DNA from: Phytohalomonas tamaricis
GTDB taxonomy: Bacteria > Pseudomonadota > Gammaproteobacteria > Pseudomonadales > Halomonadaceae
NCBI RefSeq assembly: GCF_003012345.1
Contig: NZ_PVRV01000024.1
Coordinates: forward strand, 496,001 to 560,000
DNA: 64,000 bases
Direction of reading: 5' to 3'
Numbering within the stretch: the stretch's first letter is position 1; each line of letters starts with the position of its first letter. The notes under the pieces were generated by a model, which was given only the letters and a program-made list of their open reading frames with translations, ran no database searches and was not told the origin of the DNA. Position numbers and translations under genes: made by a program. Shown piece after piece: positions 54,599-63,826 of the stretch.

Positions 54599-55459
54599 TC
54601 AGGCAGCTTCGCCCATATAGGTCTTGAGCTTCTTCATTGCATTTTTCTCAAGCTGTCGGATACGTTCAGCAGATACACCGTAGATATCGGCAAGCTCGTG
54701 CAACGTTGATTTTTGCTCAGCCAACCAGCGGTGCTGAAGAATAGCCCGTGAGCGCTCATCAAGCTGCGCCAGGGCGCTTGTAAGCCGACGCGATGAATCC
54801 TCTTCCCAATCAGACTCTTCAAGCTGTGACGCGGGGTCAAAGCGCGAATCTTCCAGATAATGGACTGGCGCCTGATAGCTTTGCTCTTCATCGTCGTTGG
54901 GTGCCGCGTCAAAACCGGCATCGTGCGCGGAAAGACGCCCTTCCATATCCCGGACAACCGAAGCCTTGACGTCAAGATCCTTGGCAATCGCCTCGACCTC
55001 GTCATTGTTCAGCCACGATAGCCGCTTCTTGGCGCTACGCAGATTGAAGAACAATTTGCGCTGAGCCTTGGTTGTCGCAATTTTGACGATACGCCAGTTA
55101 CGCAGGACGAATTCGTGAATCTCGGCCTTGATCCAGTGCACAGCAAACGAGACAAGCCGCACGCCTTGCGTGGGATCGAAACGCTTGACCGCCTTCATCA
55201 ACCCAACGTTACCTTCCTGAATCAGATCGGCCTGCGGTAGTCCATATCCCGAATAACTGCGCGCGATATGCACTACAAAGCGTAAATGAGAGAGAACGAG
55301 GCGACGGGCTGCCTCAAGATCGCTCTGCTCATGAAGACGCGTAGCTAAATCGCGCTCTTCATCGGCAGTCAATACCGGAATACGGTTGACTGCCTGAATA
55401 TAGCCGTTGAGGTCGTGCCCCGGGGAAAGATGACCTATAGGCTGAAGACTGGTGCTCAT
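54599..55459 (-). CDS. rpoH: Heat-shock sigma factor RpoH (sigma-32)
   Basis: Directs RNA polymerase to heat-shock promoters. 286 aa; region 2 with [29 protein letters not shown] and [19 protein letters not shown], the RpoH-box [13 protein letters not shown] (region C, used in FtsH/chaperone control) and region 4 [22 protein letters not shown] 55457-55459 gives MSTSLQPIG, like Pseudomonas MTTSLQPV; an ATG six codons earlier is open. Lies next to ftsX, the conserved ftsY-ftsE-ftsX-rpoH order. Confidence 0.97.
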   Translation of the reverse strand: MSTSLQPIGHLSPGHDLNGYIQAVNRIPVLTADEERDLATRLHEQSDLEAARRLVLSHLRFVVHIARSYSGYGLPQADLIQEGNVGLMKAVKRFDPTQGVRLVSFAVHWIKAEIHEFVLRNWRIVKIATTKAQRKLFFNLRSAKKRLSWLNNDEVEAIAKDLDVKASVVRDMEGRLSAHDAGFDAAPNDDEEQSYQAPVHYLEDSRFDPASQLEESDWEEDSSRRLTSALAQLDERSRAILQHRWLAEQKSTLHELADIYGVSAERIRQLEKNAMKKLKTYMGEAA

Positions 55460-55506
55460 ATGTGCAAATGTCTCCATGTGGCCTTGTAAAAACGCATGTC
55501 AGACCT

Positions 55507-55534
55507 TATGACATAAAACATGCGAGTAAGTTCC
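55507..55534 (-). promoter_or_regulatory. Candidate sigma-E-type promoter of rpoH
   Basis: Minus strand shows GGAACTT (55528-55534), identical to the sigma-E -35 consensus, then a 16-nt spacer and TCATA (consensus TCTGA, three of five). Predicted leader about 40 nt. E. coli rpoH has a sigma-E promoter, so the match is biologically sensible. An overlapping sigma-70 pair (TTATTA, 17 nt, TTTTAT) is also possible. Confidence 0.45.
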
Positions 55535-55564
55535 CTAATAACAGAGTAGGTATACAGGCAGGCA

Positions 55565-56614
55565 TCAGCGCGGCTTGATCTCTGCAAGGTGCCGCCCCAC
55601 AGCTAGCCACGCGCCTAACCAGCTTAGCAGAGTACTACAAATCAGCAATAAAACCGACCCTTCGAAGCCAAGTCCCGGCAAAAGATAGTGCGAACCATAG
55701 CTACGCGCTACTGCATCAATCGGCGCTGACAACCAACTACGGCCAATCGTCAGCAGCATCAGAGCGAGGACGCCACCTCCAAGGCCAAACCAAGCGCCAC
55801 TGTACAGAAATGGCCTACGCACAAAAGCATGCGTAGCCCCGATCAAGGTAACCACCTCGATCTCCTCGCGCCGGCTCTCTACCGCCAGACGAATAGTATT
55901 GCCTACCACCAGGAGTACGCCTAGCCCAAACAAGCCAGCAAAGGCCAAAACCACACGCTGCCCCAGCTCACCAAGTTGGCGCAACCGCTCAAGCCAAGCC
56001 GTATCAAGACGAGCCTCATCAACACCGGGCAGCGCGCCCAACTGCACGGCAAGCTGCTGTGCCGCCTCAGGGTCACGTTGAACCGGTACTACTACGATGC
56101 TGGCGGGTAGTGGATTATCCTGCAGCATCGACAGAGCGTCATCAAGCCCCAGACTGTGCTGAAACTCATCGAGCCCCTCGGCTGCTGTAATAAATTGCGT
56201 CGAGGCGACCGTATCCAGCTGGCGCACCCGATCAGCGACATCCATGGCTTGGGATTCAGACAACGCAGGATCAAGATAGAGCGTCATTTGTGCCGTATCA
56301 TCGAGTCTACTGTCGATCAATTGGGCACTTCCCAACGCCAGCCATAGCGCAGCCGGCAATACCAAGGCAATGGCAATGGCAAGCATGGTCAACAGGCTGC
56401 TGAGCGGACGCTTGAGCAAGCGTCTTGCACTTTCTCCCGCTACCTGACGATGATGACGCACCCAGGCACGCCAGCGGCTATCGAATGAAATCTGATAATT
56501 GCGTGCGCCCTGACGGCTTGATACCCGCTCGCTACGCCCATCTTGGCGCCCGTTTCGACGAGGGTTATTCAAGCGAGAACTCTCTGCCTGGCGCCGAGGC
56601 GCTTCACGCCTCAT
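55565..56614 (-). CDS. ftsX: Cell division protein FtsX
   Basis: Inner membrane partner of FtsE; the complex activates septal peptidoglycan hydrolysis through EnvC-type proteins. 349 aa: an Arg-rich cytoplasmic N-terminus (about 65 residues), TM1 (near 72-95), a periplasmic domain, then three TM segments with VVGNTIRLAVESRREEIEVVTLIGA between them, the FtsX signature. Overlaps the ftsE stop by 4 nt (ATGA). Confidence 0.95.
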   Translation of the reverse strand: MRREAPRRQAESSRLNNPRRNGRQDGRSERVSSRQGARNYQISFDSRWRAWVRHHRQVAGESARRLLKRPLSSLLTMLAIAIALVLPAALWLALGSAQLIDSRLDDTAQMTLYLDPALSESQAMDVADRVRQLDTVASTQFITAAEGLDEFQHSLGLDDALSMLQDNPLPASIVVVPVQRDPEAAQQLAVQLGALPGVDEARLDTAWLERLRQLGELGQRVVLAFAGLFGLGVLLVVGNTIRLAVESRREEIEVVTLIGATHAFVRRPFLYSGAWFGLGGGVLALMLLTIGRSWLSAPIDAVARSYGSHYLLPGLGFEGSVLLLICSTLLSWLGAWLAVGRHLAEIKPR

Positions 56615-57279
56615 GCGGCCTCCTCGTCGGCCACCAGCCTTCCCTCACGCAGCCGCAACACGCGGTGACGCAAGCGTGCGATCAGCGCTAAGTCGTGGCT
56701 GGCGATCAATACGGTGGTACCGATACGGTTGAAGTCCTCGAACAGGCGCATGATATCGGCGGAAAGCTGCGGGTCGAGATTACCCGTGGGCTCGTCAGCG
56801 AGCAGCAATGCCGGCTTGTTGACCACGGCACGGGCAATACCCACGCGCTGCTGCTCACCACCGGAAAGCTCAATGGGTAACGCACGTTCGCGATGCAAAA
56901 GCCCTACCTTGTCGAGCGCGGCACGCACACGTCGTGAGGCTTCGGCCGGCAACATTCCTTGAATGATCAAGGGTAGCGCTACGTTGTCATAGACGCTGCG
57001 GTCGAACAGCAACTGGTGGTTTTGGAAAACAACACCGATCTGGCGACGATAGAATGGCACCTGACTGGCATGCAGCGCATTCAAATCGTGGCCTGCCACG
57101 ATGATACGCCCACGTGAGGGGCGCTCCAGACAGGTCAACAACTTCAATACCGAGCTTTTTCCCGCGCCAGAGTGACCCGTCATAAAGACCATCTCGCCTC
57201 GCCCGATACGAAAACTGATACCCGCCAGCGCTTCAAAACGTCCGCCGTAGCGTTTACCTACGTGTTCGAACGCAATCAT
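56611..57279 (-). CDS. ftsE: Cell division ATP-binding protein FtsE
   Basis: ABC-type ATPase driving FtsX. 222 aa; Walker A GHSGAGKSS (near 35), Q-loop VVFQNHQLL, signature LSGGEQQRVGIARA, Walker B LLLADEPTGNLD and switch His in ASHDLAL. Length matches E. coli (222). 6 nt after ftsY. Confidence 0.97.
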   Translation of the reverse strand: MIAFEHVGKRYGGRFEALAGISFRIGRGEMVFMTGHSGAGKSSVLKLLTCLERPSRGRIIVAGHDLNALHASQVPFYRRQIGVVFQNHQLLFDRSVYDNVALPLIIQGMLPAEASRRVRAALDKVGLLHRERALPIELSGGEQQRVGIARAVVNKPALLLADEPTGNLDPQLSADIMRLFEDFNRIGTTVLIASHDLALIARLRHRVLRLREGRLVADEEAA

Positions 57280-57285
57280 GAATAA

Positions 57286-58812
57286 CTACTCATTGTCCTG
57301 CGCAAAGAGAGCCTGCACGAAATCGTCAGCATCGAACGGCCTTAAATCATCGAGCGTTTCACCCACACCGATATACCGGATAGGGATATCGAGCTGCTTG
57401 GCCAAGGCAAAGATGATGCCGCCCTTGGCCGTGCCGTCCAGTTTTGTCAGTGTAATGCCAGTGACCGGTACGGCTTCATTGAATGTCTGGGCCTGACTAA
57501 TCGCGTTCTGTCCCGTCCCGGCATCAAGCACCAGCATGACCTCATGGGGCGCCGTTGCGTCCAGCTTGGCCATCACACGCTGAACTTTTTTCAGCTCCTC
57601 CATCAGATGGCCCTTGTTATGCAGCCGCCCTGCCGTATCAGCGATCAAAATATCAACGCCACGCGCCTTGGCCGCCGATACCGCGTCATAAATGACAGAG
57701 GCACTATCTGCCCCTGTATGCTGGGCGATGACCGGCACCTTGTTACGCTCGCCCCACACCTTGAGCTGCTCAACCGCGGCGGCGCGGAAGGTGTCACCCG
57801 CCGCCATCATGACGCTGTAGCCCTGATGCTGGAAACGTTTGGCCATCTTGCCAATCGTCGTCGTCTTGCCTACGCCGTTAACACCCACTGTCAGAATCAC
57901 GAAGGGCCCTTGGCCTTTGGGCGGCAGCTTCAGGTCCTTGGCGACCGGCGTGAGCATGGTCGTTAATTCCTGCTGAAGCGCGCGATAAAGCGCCTGCGCA
58001 TTATCGACTTCACGCCGTGAAATTCGCGCGGTCAGGTTATCGATGATCTCCGTGGTAGCCTCGATACCCACATCAGCCATCAGCAGACGTGTTTCGAGCT
58101 CTTCCATCAGCTCGTCATCGATTTCCTTGTGCCCCAGGAAAAGCGTCGCCAAGCCACCGGTCAGGTTGGCCCGTGTTTTGCCCAGCCCATCACGAATACG
58201 CGCAAACCAGCCCTTCTTAGGCGCATCCTCGGCTTCAGTCGGAGCAGCTTGAGGCGTCGGCATAGGTGGCGTTTCTTGCTCAACACGCTTGGCAGCTCGC
58301 CGATCCTCTTCACGCTTTGCTGAAGTCACGTCATCATCGATGACGCTAGTCGCTCCGGGAATCGGGCGACTGACCGGCACATCGGCACGAGACTCGGGCT
58401 CGGGAGAATGTAACGTCACGTCCTCGCGTTCTGAGGTGGCCGCTGGCTCCTCGCTATGAGCGATTTCGGCTGCCGTCGCGGGATCATCGGCGGGTATCCG
58501 CGGCGCTTCTTGTCCTACCTCATCCTCAGCGTTCTCGTCCCGCTCGGCATGTGCCTTCGCGGTCTCATCAAAGCCAAGGCTGGGTTCGCCACCCTGCGCT
58601 GGATGACGTCTATTATCCTGCGGCTGGCGGGCTTGCTCCGGCTCGCCCATATCGAGAAGTTCGTCTTCCTGCTCCTCTACAGCAGTGGCTTCTTCTTCGA
58701 GTGCAGTCTCCTGCAGCTGCTCCTGCTGACGAGCCTCTTCTTCCTGCTGCCGCTTGAGCTCTTCTTCGCGCTGCTTCTGATCTTGCTTCTTGCGTTTGAA
58801 AAAACCGAACAT
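57286..58812 (-). CDS. ftsY: Signal recognition particle receptor FtsY
   Basis: SRP receptor GTPase that docks ribosome-nascent chains at the membrane. 508 aa: a basic membrane-targeting start (MFGFFKRKKQ), an acidic Glu/Gln-rich A domain of about 195 residues, then the NG domain from KKGWFARIRDGLGKTRANL, with G1 GVNGVGKTTTIGK, DTFRAAAVEQL, G3 DTAGR, and TKLDGTAKGG. The acidic region is low-complexity, as in enterobacterial FtsY. First gene of ftsYEX. Confidence 0.97.
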   Translation of the reverse strand: MFGFFKRKKQDQKQREEELKRQQEEEARQQEQLQETALEEEATAVEEQEDELLDMGEPEQARQPQDNRRHPAQGGEPSLGFDETAKAHAERDENAEDEVGQEAPRIPADDPATAAEIAHSEEPAATSEREDVTLHSPEPESRADVPVSRPIPGATSVIDDDVTSAKREEDRRAAKRVEQETPPMPTPQAAPTEAEDAPKKGWFARIRDGLGKTRANLTGGLATLFLGHKEIDDELMEELETRLLMADVGIEATTEIIDNLTARISRREVDNAQALYRALQQELTTMLTPVAKDLKLPPKGQGPFVILTVGVNGVGKTTTIGKMAKRFQHQGYSVMMAAGDTFRAAAVEQLKVWGERNKVPVIAQHTGADSASVIYDAVSAAKARGVDILIADTAGRLHNKGHLMEELKKVQRVMAKLDATAPHEVMLVLDAGTGQNAISQAQTFNEAVPVTGITLTKLDGTAKGGIIFALAKQLDIPIRYIGVGETLDDLRPFDADDFVQALFAQDNE

Positions 58813-59016
58813 GGCGTCGTTTCTGTCAAAGAGTCGTCAAAAAATCGAGCGGTGACATTGTCGATTTCTCTCTAGGTAAAGAAAGAGAGAAACGCTACCG
58901 CACGCTGGTCTTGTCGTCATGGATGATCCTTTCTTACCCATGCACGACATCTGATGAATACAGACTATGTCTCATCCTACCACTCCCACCAAGGGTCAGG
59001 GTACAATCCTGCGACC

Positions 59017-59697
59017 ATGAACCGTAGACACTCTTCATCTCGCCCCTCATCGTCTCGATCTCGCGCTCAAGTAAATGCCGCGCGCGGACGATTGCGTCTG
59101 ATTGGTGGCCGCTTCAAGCGCCGTCTCCTTCCGGTACTTGATAGTCCTGGGCTGCGCCCTACGCCTGATCGCGTACGTGAGACCCTGTTCAACTGGCTTG
59201 CCTTCGATGTTGCCGGTCAGCGCGTACTGGATCTTTATGCCGGCAGCGGTGCCTTAGGACTAGAAGCACTTTCCCGGGGTGCCGCTCATGCTATTTTTGT
59301 CGAACAGCAACGGGCCGTTGCCCAGCAGCTTCGCGACAATCTCGCCACGCTAGGCTTGACTACCCATATGCCCAGCGCCTCATCCGATACGCAGGAGGCC
59401 GAAGCCACCCTAGTCGAGCAGGACGCGCTGGACTATCTCGATGTGCCAGCGCGTTATCCTTTCGACGTTGTCTTTCTCGACCCGCCTTTTCATAAAGGGC
59501 TGGCTGAAAAGAGCTGTGCGCGCCTCGAAGCCAATGGCTGGTTGGCCCCAGAGGCGATGATTTATGTTGAGGTTGAATCAAGCTTAATGCTAGAAGTCCC
59601 TGATACTTGGCAGCTCCATCGCCAGACGCGTGCCGGTGAAAGCCACGCTTATCTCTACCGCCGCTTGCCTCTTGCCCAGCTCTCGCCTGGCGCGTAG
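59017..59697 (+). CDS. rsmD: 16S rRNA m2G966 methyltransferase RsmD
   Basis: Methylates G966 of 16S rRNA in the 30S subunit. 226 aa as drawn. Ser/Arg-rich N-terminus, then RLRLIGGRFKRRLLPV, GLRPTPDRVRETLFNWL, SAM site LDLYAGSGALGLEALSRGA and catalytic FLDPPF. ATG 59017 is chosen by similarity; an in-frame ATG at 58954 is open, and neither has a good ribosome site. Diverges from ftsY, as in E. coli. Confidence 0.94.
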   Translation: MNRRHSSSRPSSSRSRAQVNAARGRLRLIGGRFKRRLLPVLDSPGLRPTPDRVRETLFNWLAFDVAGQRVLDLYAGSGALGLEALSRGAAHAIFVEQQRAVAQQLRDNLATLGLTTHMPSASSDTQEAEATLVEQDALDYLDVPARYPFDVVFLDPPFHKGLAEKSCARLEANGWLAPEAMIYVEVESSLMLEVPDTWQLHRQTRAGESHAYLYRRLPLAQLSPGA

Positions 59698-59747
59698 TCT
59701 GGCGAGCGCAAGCGTGCCCCAGTGTAAAGACGAACCAGGAGAACTAC

Positions 59748-59942
59748 ATGAGTCTCGAACTTTTCGATCAACTCGAAAGCAAGGTCCATAACGCCGTCGA
59801 AACCATCGAGATGATGCGAATGGAATTGGATGAGCTGCGCCAGGAAAACGAGCATTTGAAAAACGAACGTCAACAGTGGGAAAGCCGTCTGAATGGCGTT
59901 CTTGCCCGCTTCAAGGAACTGGACGAAAACCCGTCATCCTGA
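59748..59942 (+). CDS. zapB: Cell division protein ZapB
   Basis: Short coiled-coil protein that stabilises the FtsZ ring through ZapA. 64 aa; MSLELFDQLESKVHNAVETIE matches the E. coli start [20 protein letters not shown], then heptads MELDELRQENEHL and a C-terminal WESRLNGVLARFKEL. About 15 residues shorter than E. coli (79-81), lost from the central coil. AGGAG precedes the start. Confidence 0.85.
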   Translation: MSLELFDQLESKVHNAVETIEMMRMELDELRQENEHLKNERQQWESRLNGVLARFKELDENPSS

Positions 59943-59951
59943 CCTGCTTCG

Positions 59952-60404
59952 TCATACAAGACGCAATGACATCAACAACGCGTCTTCACGCTTACCGTCG
60001 GCGAGAGGATAGTAATCTCGTCGACGGCCGTCGCGAATGAATCCCGCCTGCTCATAAAGCGCGACCGCCTCCGCATTGCCTGAACGCACCTCTAGGAGCA
60101 CGCGCTCTTTGCTTTCATTTCTCGCTTGAGCAATACAGTGATCAAGTAAACGGCGCCCCATGCCTTTACGACGCTGCGCTGGCGATACAGCGATCATTTC
60201 AAGCTCCCCGTCGAAGGGCTGTAGGGCTAGCACGGCAAACCCCACAAGTTCGTCATCCTCACGGATTCCCCACACTTGATAACTGGCCGCTTGCGACAGA
60301 GCGCTTTCAAAATGCGCTGCCGGCCATGAATGATGGGGCTGAGCAATCCGATCAAGCGCCGTGAGCGCCTCGACATCTACCAGTGTCAGCCGCTCAATTC
60401 TCAT
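59952..60404 (-). CDS. rimI: Ribosomal-protein-S18-alanine N-acetyltransferase RimI
   Basis: GNAT acetyltransferase acting on the N-terminal alanine of S18. 150 aa; acetyl-CoA motif AVSPAQRRKGMGRRLLDHCI (Q/RxxGxG/A type), catalytic Glu in LLEVRSGNAEAVALYEQAGF and the Tyr/Tyr block RRRDYYPLADGKREDALLM. ATG 60402-60404 overlaps the upstream gene by 11 nt; 32 more codons are open upstream. Converges with zapB with 9 nt between stops. Confidence 0.94.
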   Translation of the reverse strand: MRIERLTLVDVEALTALDRIAQPHHSWPAAHFESALSQAASYQVWGIREDDELVGFAVLALQPFDGELEMIAVSPAQRRKGMGRRLLDHCIAQARNESKERVLLEVRSGNAEAVALYEQAGFIRDGRRRDYYPLADGKREDALLMSLRLV

Positions 60405-61272
60405 CGTCACCCAACCACCAAACACGCCAGCGGGCAAGCTCAGGCCAGAGTGCGCGCTTGTGCTCAGCACTGTTGCCAAGCTCACCCAACGTGGGGCCAT
60501 GCCAGCAAGGCAAATTCAGCAGGCAGGCATGCTGTCTCTTGAGCTCGCCACTAAAATCGAGAACACGTTCAAGCTCATCACCAAGGTTGCCAAAGCTCAA
60601 TACCCGCTCAGGACACCACCCCCGGCTACGTCGCCCTTCAATGAACGCCAGAAACCCCTGGCGTGCATCATCAAGTGCGTCTCCTACCGGCAGGTTCTCC
60701 ATCATTGGCCACTTGAACATGGAAAATTCCGGCGTTACTCCAAGGCGAATCCCTGCTGTATCAATCAATCGTGTCAACAGGGTAAATTCCTGCTGAGTAG
60801 GCGGGGCAGGTTGCGGTAGCAACAATAACCAACGCCCATCAAGCGCTGCGACCTGAAGCGTAAAGCGCAACGCTTCACCACGCCGACTAGGTGCTTGTTC
60901 CAGAGGTGGCGGCTCTGGATCAGACGTGCTCTCAGCTAATCCAGCATTTTTAGCAGACACGGGCGTTGGTGCTTCAACAGCGGGCATCACCTGCTCTTCC
61001 AGCAGGGCACGTGCTGAACGTACCGGAGAGGTAGTACTTTCCTGACGAATAACCGTCTTCGAGCGATCAGCAGCACGATGCCCCATCTCGCCGGAATCAG
61101 CCTGGCTATCGAGCAAAGCATGAAGGCGTGCCTGTGGCGGCGCCTTTGGCTCGTCCAGCTCAGGCCACTCGCACTGAGGCGTTGGAGCAGCATTGGGCAA
61201 CCGATAGCGTGACGTCCAGGCTGACAGCCCCATCGCTTCGAGATATTGCAGTCGCTGTGGCTCGCTTACCAT
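60394..61272 (-). CDS. Probable HolD-like protein (DNA polymerase III psi subunit), divergent
   Basis: 292 aa. Direct similarity is weak, but the N-terminus RLQYLEAMGLSAWTSRY recalls E. coli HolD (WQLQQLGITQWSLR), and the C-terminal segment ALWPELARW recalls its ALWQQI; E. coli holD is likewise just upstream of rimI. The region between about 40 and 130 is Pro/Glu/Ala-rich and probably disordered, making the protein twice the length of HolD (137). Central part LQVAALDGRWLLLLP may be the folded core. HolD is inference from order and ends of the sequence. Confidence 0.5.
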   Translation of the reverse strand: MVSEPQRLQYLEAMGLSAWTSRYRLPNAAPTPQCEWPELDEPKAPPQARLHALLDSQADSGEMGHRAADRSKTVIRQESTTSPVRSARALLEEQVMPAVEAPTPVSAKNAGLAESTSDPEPPPLEQAPSRRGEALRFTLQVAALDGRWLLLLPQPAPPTQQEFTLLTRLIDTAGIRLGVTPEFSMFKWPMMENLPVGDALDDARQGFLAFIEGRRSRGWCPERVLSFGNLGDELERVLDFSGELKRQHACLLNLPCWHGPTLGELGNSAEHKRALWPELARWRVWWLGDDEN

Positions 61273-61327
61273 GATACTTCCTTATCCCTTCGAGCACAGA
61301 TTAACGACTCAGCGTGCCTTAAGTAGA

Positions 61328-61639
61328 TCAGGCTTGTCCCCCGCCACGGCAGTTGGGCGAAGCGGGGCTCATGTTGCCTCTTGCCTCCCATTCATGCGGC
61401 GTATAGAGATGCAAGGCGAGCGCATGCACCGGGCCAGCCAGCTCTTCAGAGAGCAAGCCATAAACCTGCTGATGTCGCTTGACTGGCATTAAGCCCTCGA
61501 AACGATCAGAGACGATCATCACCTTGAAATGCGTTTCAGAATTGGGCGGCACATGGTGCATATGGCTTTCGTTATCCACCTTTAAAACGGTCGGTTTCAG
61601 AGCCTGCAGCTTTTCTTCTATCTGGGTCTGGATGCTCAT
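61328..61639 (-). CDS. bolA: BolA-family transcriptional/iron-sulfur regulator
   Basis: 103 aa; HHVPPNSETHFKVMIVSDRFEG and RHQQVYGLLSEEL give the class II KH-like BolA fold, with VHALALHLYTPHEW and a C-terminal SPNCRGGG as in E. coli BolA (105 aa), favouring BolA over IbaG. Family binds monothiol glutaredoxins and affects morphology and biofilm. ATG 61637-61639 has AGGAGG; 19 upstream codons rejected. Confidence 0.94.
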   Translation of the reverse strand: MSIQTQIEEKLQALKPTVLKVDNESHMHHVPPNSETHFKVMIVSDRFEGLMPVKRHQQVYGLLSEELAGPVHALALHLYTPHEWEARGNMSPASPNCRGGGQA

Positions 61640-61743
61640 CAAGACTACCTCCTGCACGGCAAAAGAGCAGAGCAAATTTGTTTTTAAGTACGTCATGCAA
61701 ATAACACGCTGGCGCCGGACAATATCTCAGGCGGTGTTAAGCG

Positions 61744-63150
61744 TCACACGACTGGTTCGCGTGATTTGAAAAGAACAATTCGAGAGGCACTTAACAGGCA
61801 AGCCGTTACAGCGGCGAAACCACCAATCCATAATGCGATATCGGCAGGCACTTCATGTTCACTGGCACTCACTACTCCAGCAAGCACCAAAGCGACCAAG
61901 GCAGCACCGATTGACTGTCCAAACGTTCGCACGCTTGCCATCACGCCGGAAGCACTACCGCTGCGCTCCGGTGGCAAGCTTCCCAGCAACTCACGATTAT
62001 TCGGCGACTGGAAAAAACCAAAGCCCAATCCGCACAGCGCGGTACGCCAAACAATATCGATGACTGACGGGGATTCACTCAGCAAGGCCAGCGACACGAT
62101 CCCCGCACTTAGCAGCGCCAATCCGATAGTTGATAGAATCGGAGGCCGGATACGATCAGCAAGCCGCCCGGCGTTAGGGGCTGCAATCATGATCGCGAGT
62201 GGCCACGGGGTAAATAGCAATGCCGACTCAAGCGGCGTGTAGTCCTGTACGCTCTGGAACAGAAACGGCAGGCTGATAAAGGTCATGCCTTGAGCAACAA
62301 AAGAAAACAGCGAGGTTATCGCCGCCATCGAAAAGCGCGGCTCGCTGAAAATGACCAAGGGTAGCAAGGGGTTGCTGTAGCGACGCTGGCGAATAATGAA
62401 AGCAACAGCGGCGGCAATACTGAGGACAAGCAGTCCGATGATGCGCCACATCTCGTGAGTATGTGACAGCGCATCGACCATGATCACGAAAGCGCCCAGC
62501 GCAAGTGCCGACAGTATGGCGCCCGGCACATCGAAAGCACGCTGATTGCCATGTTCAAAAGGCAATGCCTTTATCGCGACGAAGAACAATACTGCCCCGG
62601 CCGGAATATTAATGATAAATAGCCATGGCCAACTGGCGACAGCCAGAATCAGTCCACCAATAGCCGGTCCAGCCGCCACGCCCAAGGCCACGGTCAACGC
62701 AGAAAGTCCCAGCGCGCGCCCTAACAGACGGGCCGGGAAGATAAGCCGATATAGTGATGGCCCGATACTCATCATGGCCGCCGCCCCCAACCCCTGTATG
62801 GCTCGGCACCCCACCAGCCATGCAATCGAAGGCGACAGAGCACAGCCAAGCGATGCCAGAGTAAAGAAGAACAGCCCACCAATGTAGAGCCGATAACGCC
62901 CGATACGGTATCCGAGCGCAGCAAAAGCAAGAATCGAAGCAGCGCCTACCAGTTGGTAGACATTGATGACCCAAACAGATACGGAAGAGGAAACATTAAG
63001 CTGGTCAGCGATGGTAGGTAGCGCAATATTGACGATATTGGTATCCAGTACCGCCATAAGCGTTCCCACCATAAGCACCAGCATGGCAAGAGCACGCTGT
63101 TTGGGGGGAAGGCCATCATCATCAGGGCGCCAGGAAAACAGTTGACTCAC
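61744..63150 (-). CDS. MFS transporter, DHA2 (EmrB/QacA) family
   Basis: 468 aa, about 14 hydrophobic segments. Early motif MAVLDTNIVNIALPTIA is the DHA2 motif D1 with an acidic residue in TM1; RAIQGLGAAAMM and GVAAGPAIGG are motifs B and C (antiporter motif); RLADRIR resembles motif A in the second half. Proton-driven drug or metabolite export is the likely activity; substrate unknown. No partner membrane-fusion gene adjacent, so it probably acts in the inner membrane alone. Confidence 0.88.
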   Translation of the reverse strand: MSQLFSWRPDDDGLPPKQRALAMLVLMVGTLMAVLDTNIVNIALPTIADQLNVSSSVSVWVINVYQLVGAASILAFAALGYRIGRYRLYIGGLFFFTLASLGCALSPSIAWLVGCRAIQGLGAAAMMSIGPSLYRLIFPARLLGRALGLSALTVALGVAAGPAIGGLILAVASWPWLFIINIPAGAVLFFVAIKALPFEHGNQRAFDVPGAILSALALGAFVIMVDALSHTHEMWRIIGLLVLSIAAAVAFIIRQRRYSNPLLPLVIFSEPRFSMAAITSLFSFVAQGMTFISLPFLFQSVQDYTPLESALLFTPWPLAIMIAAPNAGRLADRIRPPILSTIGLALLSAGIVSLALLSESPSVIDIVWRTALCGLGFGFFQSPNNRELLGSLPPERSGSASGVMASVRTFGQSIGAALVALVLAGVVSASEHEVPADIALWIGGFAAVTACLLSASRIVLFKSREPVV

Positions 63151-63188
63151 GTAAGTCTCATTCTCATTTAGGCATGGCGTCCGCTATC

Positions 63189-63578
63189 TTAATCCTCTTC
63201 ATTGTCGAGGAGAAGGTCATCCTCTTCTATCACCGAACTTTCAAGCGGGGTGTCATCGTCGAGATCAACGCTTAAATAGCTGAACTCCACGAGCAGGAAA
63301 CGCTCAAACAGTTCCCAGTCGAGGGCATCAGGCCACATGCGGTAATCTTCTTCCCAGGCACTGAGCTCATTTTCGAGAATGTCGAGATAGCGTTCACGCA
63401 CATAGGTATGAAGGGCTTCCTCTGTATCCATCTCGGGGATGAGATAGACAGTACTCTCCTGATCGACATCGCTGAGGGTCAGGTCATCGCCTTCTTCGGT
63501 CGGTTCGAGTAGGTTGATCCAATCGACGAACGCCTGTGTAGGCTTGACGCTCAGTGCAGAGCGGTTCACCAGTTTCAT
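63189..63578 (-). CDS. Acidic conserved hypothetical protein
   Basis: 129 aa, strongly acidic. Starts MKLVNRSALSVKPTQAFVDWINLLEP; the C-terminal 50 residues are Asp/Glu-rich (LDDDTPLES, EEDDLLLDNEED). No membrane segment, signal or known catalytic motif. Similar NRSAL..KPxQxFxDW proteins occur in pseudomonads and relatives, function unknown to me. ATG 63576-63578 has GAGGAG 6 nt upstream; upstream open codons rejected. Between the transporter and lysS. Confidence 0.8.
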   Translation of the reverse strand: MKLVNRSALSVKPTQAFVDWINLLEPTEEGDDLTLSDVDQESTVYLIPEMDTEEALHTYVRERYLDILENELSAWEEDYRMWPDALDWELFERFLLVEFSYLSVDLDDDTPLESSVIEEDDLLLDNEED

Positions 63579-63826
63579 CGCACACTCCTCGGTGGTCATC
63601 TCGACACGAATGGACCTCGACATAATCAAGGTCGCGGCGCTCATTATGGTCATACCTAGCGTAGCTGTCCAAACAAAAGACGCACCACCCGAACACACCG
63701 GCGAGAAAAGCCTAAAGCCTGAGACCAGGCAGAGCGTAAAGCGAGAAAGGTACCTGAATAAAAATCATTCATCAGGCCTTCCATCATCACATGCTCAGCC
63801 TGGCCGGGCCTGATCAACGCCTTGTA

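Noticed and set aside
63579-63826. Gap between the acidic protein and lysS checked for a small gene or tRNA
   Set aside because: No cloverleaf, no ORF with a ribosome site; only a loose inverted repeat.
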